The notes below the pieces were generated by a model. That model saw only the letters and a program-made list of their open reading frames with translations, was not told where the DNA came from and did no database searches. Position numbers and translations under genes: made by a program. Source: Chaenocephalus aceratus (lineage: Eukaryota > Chordata > Actinopteri > Perciformes > Channichthyidae). From it: a stretch of DNA of 64,000 nt. Where the stretch lies: NCBI GenBank assembly GCA_023974075.1, contig CM043800.1, positions 24,060,218-24,124,217 of the forward strand, written 5' to 3'. Positions 57,801-64,000 of this stretch are shown piece after piece. Within the stretch, counting starts at the first letter, position 1. Each line of letters begins with the position of its first letter.

Positions 57801-58353
57801 TCAGTGGTTGGAGTGGGTAGCTCAGACTGAAGGTGTTTTTATTCAGCATGCGTTGAATGAAGGAGAGAAACGAGTGGGACGTTTCGTCGTAGATGGTTTT
57901 GCCGAAGTTAGCGGGGAAAAGATTGTCTGGGAATTTCTTGGTTGTTTCTATCACGGATGTCCCTCTTGTTATAAGGGGCATGAGAAAAATCCATTGTTAG
58001 GTGACACATTTGAGCATCTCCATGCTGTTAGTGAGGCAAAAATGCATGAGCTGCAGTCTGTTCACAAGGCCAGAGTGAACGTTATGCGTGAACATACCTG
58101 GGTTGAGATGAAAAAATCCAATCAAGATTTGAAGGCTTTCCTCAGGGTATACAAGGCACCAGAACCGCTGACCCCTCGCGATGCTTTATACGGGGGAAGG
58201 ACATGTGCAGTAAAACTGAGGCACACAGCAGCTGCAGATGAATTGGTTCATTATTGTGATTTCACCTCACTCTACCCTTTTGTAAACTGCACAGGTCTAT
58301 ATCCACTTGGACACCCTCAGATCATATTTTCATATATAGTAATAGTATTGTAA
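54892..58353 (+). CDS. Polinton protein-primed DNA polymerase B, truncated after palm motif A
   Basis: The ORF is 1,153 residues. Residues 4-160 are two and a half copies of a 60-residue acidic repeat beginning S-(F/L)-IEGL. Residues about 279-322 hold three copies of a 15-residue unit (ESQGPLSQHGGEGNA type). A Cys/His-rich region (about 580-700, from CEHC at 582) follows and may bind zinc. The 3'-5' exonuclease motifs are complete: ExoI FYDFET (D719, E721), ExoII HNARGFD (N774, D779) and ExoIII YCKND (Y899, D903). Palm motif A, DFTSLYP, is at 1,123-1,129. The frame then diverges from the family after GHPQII and stops, so motif B, the metal-binding DTD motif C and the thumb are missing. Exonuclease could survive but polymerase activity cannot. 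N-terminal repeats of this kind are unusual for the family. Confidence 0.85.
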   Translation: MDDSFIEGLPDTGDLYNDEGFVYEDMSFPHCSNSNSELNHAITDVGEAVSLTETNPFTDVERSLIEGLHDITEICSDDDDEFRYGGLSFTQYSNSNSELDHTITDVREAVSSTETNPDIDIEKSFIEGLPDTLEICSDDDDDFRYGDMSFPPCSGNNSELYDGGSAVNDRPCELNAGGSAVNEPPALSETNSSSPTKTLDGVLDWVIDCYEDRGVLDQPLDNNLILNGQNNKDVSLPVSSIQYDGCVNDNSNDPESPFCSMQSSGYVDQNDTPNAYESQGPLSQHGGEGNASESQGPMSQHGGEGNASETQGPLSQYGGGTSRDAEPSVFSRPIFNNTEMRQSLVLPPIRAEADFGVYFEGLMNNVHSMFAYAFARAEREDIVQIELHGEQLRGNVSAILNGPDDSLDVFEEGLFNTMQSNLVLLAESNMELVIQTVQSPRGGVHGKRLISKMLDNEIVKKKRRFLYVVQNSSNQLCFAINLALLLNDNLNDYEGIERGKEIQKRAGLTDHTAVTFSDIDKFEDILKCKIVVFYRSNDDDRTLCKFQTDTPKRDKTVFLFLFQNHYYGVKNLKGFLGSSYVCEHCYTGYSSQWSHSCTGHCYVCLDPSCTQDEFKPIFCKDCNKTCRTAGCHSRHKEQKQRLTDLASNCDLHKKCVDCRLSYYTPKSTADKTHKCMTKKCKTCWEKLPSASKVECEAHLCYIGVLPKETEYNDNIVFYDFETMAGADGVHIPFLVCTKTLRGEIWVGEGVNCAQQFLTHFRRTKFKNATFIAHNARGFDSYFIINAMIAQGLKPPLTMQGSKVISFTDKDFGQKYIDSLSFLSMRLADMPKALGFGDKIKGYFPHGFSSKANLSYIGPYPPAHCYGVERMTTGEKSDFFTWYETVRQGIFDFREQAMLYCKNDVDILAQGATLFRKGFLGETGVDPFSRSTIASACMKVFTTNFLSPKTLAIPPPDDYRRENKTYSDAGVQWLEWVAQTEGVFIQHALNEGEKRVGRFVVDGFAEVSGEKIVWEFLGCFYHGCPSCYKGHEKNPLLGDTFEHLHAVSEAKMHELQSVHKARVNVMREHTWVEMKKSNQDLKAFLRVYKAPEPLTPRDALYGGRTCAVKLRHTAAADELVHYCDFTSLYPFVNCTGLYPLGHPQIIFSYIVIVL

Positions 58354-58382
58354 ACGAAACATTTATAGTGTATCATGTGCTT

Positions 58383-58964
58383 TCATTGTATGCTCTGTTT
58401 TTTTGACATTGCTTTTGGTATTTGTTCAACACATTCGCAGCAGTCGGTTAGCGGGAGATGATCTATAAGATTATTATGATCCGGTAATGGCTCTACAACA
58501 TCATCCTCTAGTTTAAATTTCTTCACTTTGTTTCTTTTTCTTTTCACCTTCCTTCTTTTTGTCTTTTTAGTTTTGCGTCATATGGTCCCTTTTCTTTTCA
58601 TTCGCATTCTGCGTTTGCTTTTAATTTTTCTTCTCCTTTTCATGTTGCTTTTTCTTCGTTTTTCTTTACTTTTTCTATTCTTTTCTGCTAATTGTCGTTT
58701 GCGATCTTGGCGAGTGGCATGAGATATACTGTTTCTATAAAGGTTATCTATAATACCATCTTTTAAAGAAAGATATTCTTCATATGTCATGTTATCATGG
58801 TCCTCTTTTGTCCTAAAGACCTTACATGGATATGATATAGACGAGAGCTCTTCTTCGGGAACATCCTCTCCCCTACTTTGTAACATCCAGTCATTAAGCC
58901 CATATCCATTATCCTGGTGATAATAAGGGCAGGCTACATCAGACTTGGTTTTTCTCAGATCCAT
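58383..58964 (-). pseudogene. basic/acidic Polinton ORF with in-frame stop, unrecognised
   Basis: ATG at 58,964 starts MDLRKTKSDVACPYYHQDNG. The first 128 codons end in a Lys/Arg-rich tract (RKSKEKRRKSNMKRRRKIKS) and a TGA at 58,578-58,580. The same frame continues for about 65 codons, first basic, then acidic (FKLEDDVVEPLPDHNN, then TDCCECVEQI), to a stop at 58,383. A TATA-like CATATAAAAC lies about 30 nt upstream of the ATG. The gene faces the polymerase and its 3' end abuts the polymerase break. Basic core proteins and scaffold proteins exist in related viruses, but I cannot assign it. The stop may be a mutation. Confidence 0.5.
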
Positions 58965-59059
58965 GGCTAGTTTTTAACGGTCGTCCTTAGTTTTATATGA
59001 TTTGCTGAGTGGGTGGGACATATTGCGTTGAGTGGGAAGGCTTCATCTGTAGAAAGTAC

Positions 59060-59530
59060 TCTGTTTGAGGAGATTTCGTAATAATGGCAGTTTGTCATTT
59101 TGAGGGTATTTCAGTGAAACAAGGCTGTTTTGAACATTTGACAGATTTATGCTTAAATTCTCTGGTAAAGTTACTGAAAGATACACTTTGTGTATAAAAG
59201 CTGAAAAGTAGATAATGAAGTAGACTTTGTGTCAGTAGATTTCGTTAAGAATCTTTGACAGATTTATGCTTAATTCTCTCAAGAAGGTTACCGAAAGATA
59301 CACTTTTGTATTAAAAGCTGAAAAGTAGATAATGAAGGACTTTGTTTCAGTAGATTTGGTTAAGAATCTGACTCTTAACGGCAGTTTGTCATTTTGAGGG
59401 TATTTCAGTGAAACAAGGCTGTTTTGAACATTTGACAGATTTATGCTTAAATTCTCTGAGAAAGTTACCGAAAGATACACTTTTCTTTTTAAAAAAGCTG
59501 AAAAGTAGATAATGAAGTGTGCTTTGTGTG
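59060..59530 (+). repeat. Polinton-internal tandem repeats with TATA-like boxes
   Basis: Three units start with TTTGACAGATTTATGCTTA at about 59,137, 59,253 and 59,431 and end AGCTGAAAAGTAGATAATGAAG; the first and third also share 50 upstream bases. The first carries TGTATAAAAG at 59,191; the others are weaker versions. A fourth partial copy with TGTATAAAAG lies at 62,513. Confidence 0.75.
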
Positions 59531-59668
59531 TACAGACACACAGAAAACACTGAAAAACACAACAAGAAGGACTGTAATACACATGTATCAGACACGCTCC
59601 CCTTGCTATAATGATGACAACAGTTTTTAGATGTAAAAAACACTTTTTTTCACACACAAAATCAATAG

Positions 59669-60010
59669 TTATACTGATTTTAGCATCCCCAGGACCGTCT
59701 CCAGCTCAGAATTCCCTATATTACTGGATATATCCTGATGGAGTTTTTTCACTTCAGTCAAAATATTCACGTGTATGCTGTTTTTGACGCAAAGATGCAT
59801 TACATCTACAAACAGAGCATACAATGAGAGCACATGATACACTTTTGATGTTTGTTTCATTTCTGAGATAATGTTACAGAATGTTTCGGAAAATGAAGAT
59901 TGCAGGACCACTTTAAATGTTTCGTTTACAATCGTTTCCCAATGACCCGGAATAGTACTGCCAGAACGAACGATATCCAAAATGTCTTCCAGTTTACAAA
60001 CTTCGGCCAT
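59669..60010 (-). CDS. 113-residue Polinton ORF, unrecognised, predicted helical
   Basis: The ATG at 60,010 opens MAEVCKLEDILDIV and runs to a stop at 59,669. The spacing of hydrophobic residues, as in VYHVLSLYALFVDVMHLC, suggests an all-helical fold with one strongly hydrophobic central helix. No Cys/His finger, signal peptide or enzymatic motif is seen. Bcl-2-like apoptosis regulators occur in some related elements, and the hydrophobic helix could fit, but the protein is short and the resemblance is weak. It has no stops, unlike most of the element. Confidence 0.4.
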   Translation of the reverse strand: MAEVCKLEDILDIVRSGSTIPGHWETIVNETFKVVLQSSFSETFCNIISEMKQTSKVYHVLSLYALFVDVMHLCVKNSIHVNILTEVKKLHQDISSNIGNSELETVLGMLKSV

Positions 60011-62810
60011 TCTTTTTTACACAGGGGTCACTACTCGTTCTGTTTTCAATCGTCCCCATCATCACACGTATTAAACGGGTAATGACTACATTCTGATCAA
60101 TATATACAGAGCGTTTTGCAAAGTAGTTTCCCATTTTTATTTTATTTGTCTTTAAATGGGCATGTTTGCCTTGTAGTTGACTTTCAAATATTGAAGACCA
60201 TGTTAAGAGAAAATGTAAGTGAAACCACATACAAAGCTGTACCGAATGATTCAGAATTTTTCCAAATATTTTGCAAATGTTGCCAAATATTTTATGGAAG
60301 GAAGAGTCTATATGATAGGACTTTTTTCTTTTAATTGGTATAACAAATTCGGTATTTCAGAGACAACATACAACATATAACCTTTCCATATTTAGGTGTA
60401 ATATATAAGGAAAAAAGCGAAAAAAAAATTCATTTGAACTATTTCCTGCCATCATCAGTTAACTTGCATAATTTGGAATTAAACCCTCTAAAATGTTGTC
60501 TGAATAACAAATATAATGCTGCTAATCAAACCTTTTTCTTCCTCTTTTCACTCACTGTGTCAGTCTAATATGCATATTATCTCTTCTGCTATCATATTGC
60601 GAACACTATATGTGCAATACTTGTAGCTCTTGCCAATTTATCTGCCACCTTTGCTCTTCCAAAACCATTCAATTCATGGGGAACATCCACGTGGGAGCAA
60701 CTTTGGGTCAAACTTTGTAATGTGATTAAATTGCGTTACAATATTTTAAGTGTGCCCCTCCTCCTCGGTTTAAAGAGTGTTTGGAATGATTGACAGTTGA
60801 AGTTTGTTTAGTGCGATAAACATATTTATTGCTGTGTATACAAAAGGGCAATATATATTAAACTTTGGCGATTAGACTCCATCGTGCTGTGATAGATTTA
60901 GGGGGACGAGAATCCGACTAGGAAAGGTGAAAGTCTTCATGAAAGACCCTGCACTTCATGAAAGAACTTGCACTGAGTTTCATCGAGTGAAAGCAAACCC
61001 AAGATTAACATTTGTAATGAGCTGTACCCACTTGGCATTTTACCTAGCTATATTTGCAGTGTCCATTTTCTTAACTTCTTCTTAGTTGTGAGAGGGGTCA
61101 TTTTTAAATGACTGTCGATACATTTTGTCCCAATTGAAAGGGCTGTTGTGAAGTTTTTGACCTCTTTGTGATGTTGAGTTGTCTATGTGTGGATCTCCTG
61201 CAGAAATACGATACGATAATACAATAATACTTTAATGGTCAGATCAAATTTGACTTGCATCACAGCAGCTCCATGTTTAACATCAATATAGACAAATATC
61301 AAGACACAATCACTCTGAGGAGTTAAATGTGATGAGATGTAGATAACATCCATTGGGTGATATTTATTTGTGTATCCCACATAAGCTTTATACATATATA
61401 TATAATGTACATCATCATATACTGTACCAATCTTCTCTAAAGTATAGTAATGCTGTAGGTACCCATGATGAAAACATGAGCGATTTTATATGTTAAATGG
61501 TTACATTTCAATTGTATTATGTCGATGTTGGAAAATGTAAAGTCTGTATTCGTAGAGTTTGTCTTATTTGCTTTAAAATGACAAATTAACTTATTTTTTG
61601 TTATTACATGAGTGTATTTTGTATTCTCTTTTGTTTGGTTGGAGCACAGGGTGATTATTCAAATTTTATTTTGAACTACAATGTTGGTTAAACGATTACG
61701 AGAACGAAGATTTCAGAAATAAAATGATTATTGTGCTGCATTCAACCTGTCACACATCATCATCACATTTACCTGCAGTTGTGTTTTCGTCCTAGCAGGA
61801 GGGATTGTAAACCTGATGCCGCTGCTCTACTCACGAATCTCTCACAACAGAACTCAGATAAATCTCCTTTTCCTCTTAGTGTAGTAAATACACACTTTGA
61901 ATTCAGTGCTTGCTATTTCATTTAAACATGAGTTCTTAGCAGCAGTTTGGTCCGCATGCTGGTTGGCTCCGTCTCAGCCGCCTGCTGCTCAGAGTTTGGT
62001 TTGGATCAGAGGGGCTGCTGGTTAGGACTCTGCTCTCTCTTATTCACATGCTCCAGTTTTTTTGACAGGCCTAATATCTCTGAATAATGCATTTGAAAGC
62101 ATAGATTTATTTATACTTATCATTTTGTATCTGATAATCGTAATAAAAACAGGAACAACGTATCTATTGTTGTCAAATGTTTTTAAAATTCATGTTTTTT
62201 GTGTTAGATAAAGAAATTCTAGAATGTTTTAGGGAAAAGTTAAGAATTGGACCCCCTGCATATTTTGATGATTATCAGTAAACATTGTGAATAAAAAAAA
62301 GTTTGGGCTAATTTTGATATTGCCCTATACCTGTTCTATAATATGCACTTAAAATACAAACATTTAAGCAAGCACTTTCCCAATTAACAAGAAAAAACAA
62401 GGTGAAACAATTGCCGATTGCTGAATAAAGAAAAATAAATGGATAAGGGCAGGGAACACTAACACTATCGCACAGATAGTGTTCTAAATCTGCCTACCTT
62501 CCCTGCACTTTTGTGTATAAAAGCTGAAAAAAGTAGATAACGAAGTACTTTGTTTTTAGTATATGTCGTTAACCCCCTGAGGCAGTCCAAAAACTAAGAA
62601 TCTGTCTCTTAACCACCATCCCCCGAGAGCCATAACATATTTCAACTCCCTACAGCAGCTGGGGTGTGAACTCCCGTACAGAATGTCAGTCACTGTGTAA
62701 CACTTTTTTAGTTTTGGTCGATGTGAGTGCTCGTATATCTTGAAAACGTTTTAAAAATGTTGCCAGTTTTTGAATGATTTTAATAGTTTGTTTTACTTTG
62801 CATATTTCTG
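60011..62810. other. Polinton interior, noncoding or decayed
   Basis: 2.8 kb of AT-rich sequence with only short chance ORFs. I found no capsid, ATPase or protease motif on either strand. A partial copy of the TATA repeat lies at 62,510-62,570. Confidence 0.5.
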
Positions 62811-63069
62811 CAGGTCTCCCTTGAAAAAGAGATCTATGATCTCAATGGGACCAATCTGGTTAAATAAAGGTTTTATATTGACTGGCTAATGTGCCATTTT
62901 ATTTGTGTTTTACAGCTGTATTTGTCTGCCTTTCATGTCTGTGTTTTATATGTTGTAACTTTGTACATGCTGCCCTTCTTGGCCAGGTCACTCTTGGAAA
63001 AAAGAGATTTTAATCTCAATGAGGTTTTTTTTTACCTGTTAAATAAAGAATATATATATATATATATAT
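62811..63069 (+). mobile_element. two adjacent LINE 3' tails and an AT microsatellite
   Basis: Two similar segments (about 62,811-62,872 and 62,971-63,052) each read GGTC(A/T)C(C/T)CTTG-AAAAGAGAT ... ATCTCAATG ... TTAAATAAAG, the typical 3' end of a fish L1/Tx1-like retrotransposon. The second ends in an AT tract (63,047-63,069). Confidence 0.5.
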
Positions 63070-63111
63070 TAGTGACACTCTGCAGATTTGTGTGTAATTC
63101 ACATGGAGGTT

Positions 63112-63255
63112 GAGGCATATCCAGCCACCCCGTGATATCAATGTCAGCCATAGCGCTGTCCAGATCTGGTGTCCAAAATGTTGGTGAGGATGGCGGTCCT
63201 GTAGGCGTTTGATCCAGGCTGCATATCGTGGGGAGAGACTTGGTTTTTCTCAGAT
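63112..63255 (-). other. possible coding remnant next to the integrase copy
   Basis: The integrase frame of the right repeat stays open for about 60 codons beyond the repeat edge (LRKTKSLPTICSLDQ, then DLDSAMADIDITGWLDMP). Its first 20 nt, 63,236-63,255, are identical to 58,941-58,960. I do not recognise the peptide. Confidence 0.35.
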
Positions 63256-63675
63256 TTTTAGGTCTAGGAGTGTTTTTAGCTGTAAAATACCTCCACATTT
63301 TAGTTTTCAGCGTACGGTTAAATCTTTCTACCGTACATGCCTTTATGTCACTGGCGGTTATATAATGTGCAATACCTCTTTTCTTCAACAAGTTTTGAAA
63401 AAACTTTATTAAAGAATTCTTTCCCGCAGCTGTTTGTAGCTTTTTCTTAGGGATCTCGCTGTGTGTTAAAACTGTATCAAAAAGCTTTGGTAACCTTACC
63501 CTTCTTTTTCTTTTTTAATGTTTGAGCACAGGTTTTTTCTAAATACATTTATGACTGTTAACAAATAATTAAAGCCATCATTATATTCGGACAGCGACTG
63601 CATATCGCAGAGATCTGCTTGAAAATGTTGCAGCGGTCTGAGTACGAAAACTCTGTTTTCTTACAAAATCCACTC
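63256..63675 (-). pseudogene. Polinton integrase remnant, right copy
   Basis: This is the inverse of 53,570-53,990 and retains one more intact stretch: LLKKRGIAHYITASDIKA continues in frame into VERFNRTLKTKMWRYFTA, the C-terminal part of the DDE core containing the catalytic Glu. Upstream it is frameshifted in the Lys-rich region near 63,500. It is not functional. Confidence 0.7.
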
Positions 63676-63900
63676 GTGTCGACTTGTACAAAATGTATAT
63701 GCGTTATCCTCTGATAAATATTCTCTGACTTTCTATATATATTTAAGTATATTACCTACCTCCCTCTAATTACCACATGGTTGTCTCCATAGGGGGTTTA
63801 TGGTTCCTCCATAGGGGGTTTGGGGTTTCCCCCCCCCCCCCCCTCCCCTATCCTTTAGCAAAAAAGGCTGACTTTTTAAAATATCTGTTTTTTATATGCT

Positions 63901-63990
63901 TTACTTTTGATTTGGAGCACCCAACGGATGGTTGTAAGTTGTCACCGGTGTCTCGCTGATTAAATTCATATCAAGACGTCTCTTTGCCAT
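63901..63990 (-). CDS. 29-residue ORF in the Polinton right repeat
   Basis: This is the inverse copy of 53,259-53,348. The second codon is GCA instead of GCC, and the predicted peptide is unchanged. Confidence 0.4.
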   Translation of the reverse strand: MAKRRLDMNLISETPVTTYNHPLGAPNQK

Positions 63991-64000
63991 TTTCTCTCGA

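Larger units (their letters stand above)
53249..64000. mobile_element. Polinton/Maverick-like element, rearranged, right end outside window
   Basis: Polintons are large virus-like transposons that encode protein-primed DNA polymerase B and a retroviral-type integrase. Here a polymerase gene (54,892-58,353) lies between inverted repeats of about 745 bp (53,249-53,992 and 63,256-64,000) that are roughly 96-97 % identical by eye. Integrase remnants lie in both repeats. No protease, packaging ATPase, major or minor capsid gene was found in the 9.3-kb interior, whereas intact elements are usually 15-20 kb. It is therefore a deleted, probably immobile copy. The right repeat runs past 64,000, so the true ends and the target duplication are not visible. 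Confidence 0.8.
63256..64000 (-). repeat. Polinton long inverted repeat, right (cut by window end)
   Basis: The inner edge is TTTTTAGGTCTAGG at 63,256. The outer edge is outside the window, since the match to the left repeat continues to base 64,000. It includes a C run at 63,830-63,843 where the left copy has a shorter, interrupted run. Confidence 0.85.

Noticed and set aside
59232..59657. 141-codon minus-strand ORF
   Set aside because: It runs over the tandem TATA repeats and repeats its own peptide; there is no independent coding evidence.

Overview
This is a teleost fish nuclear genome window, probably from a spiny-rayed fish. It has vertebrate exon/intron genes with GT-AG splice sites and a large load of fish-type transposable elements: Rex3/RTE LINE, DIRS, hAT elements with 8-bp target duplications, PIF/Harbinger, tRNA-derived SINEs and a Polinton/Maverick. 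No operons, ribosome binding sites, CRISPR arrays or structural RNA genes were seen.

Region 1 (1-19,120) holds two host genes in head-to-head order. setd2 (minus strand; histone H3K36 methyltransferase) is present from its start codon at 9501 to the middle of the SET domain, where it runs off the left edge. Eight coding exons can be placed with consistent phase, including a 22-nt microexon and a 4.0-kb exon 3. rbm12b (plus strand; five RRM domains, 640 residues) has one coding exon. Its probable 5' noncoding exon lies near 10.8 kb, so the 5' UTR intron is about 5.8 kb and carries a SINE and a nest of DNA transposons. The roughly 1.3 kb between the genes is their shared promoter interval.

Region 2 (19.1-52.6 kb) has no host gene I can recognise and is a stack of nested mobile elements. 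From left to right: TTAA-flanked MITE copies; a 5-kb decayed DIRS retrotransposon with reverse transcriptase and tyrosine recombinase remnants, carrying a Harbinger MITE and an orphan MADF exon; a 251-bp perfect GT microsatellite; a 5.8-kb THAP/YqaJ (ISL2EU-like) element with two hAT insertions and a 106-bp tandem array; a 3.2-kb Rex3 LINE; a 3.3-kb fold-back element; nested hAT elements; and a pair of inverted arms 6-7 kb apart that enclose more hAT and SINE insertions. Target site duplications give the order of insertion at several points.

Region 3 (53.2-64.0 kb, running off the right edge) is a rearranged Polinton/Maverick-like element, a group related to adintoviruses. Inverted repeats of about 745 bp carry the same short ORF and the same integrase remnant at both ends. 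Inside are a 1153-residue protein-primed DNA polymerase B gene that stops just after palm motif A, a minus-strand basic protein gene with an in-frame stop, a 113-residue minus-strand ORF and tandem repeats with TATA-like boxes. No capsid, protease or ATPase gene was recognised. This is the most unusual part of the window: both termini appear to come from the same end of the ancestral element.
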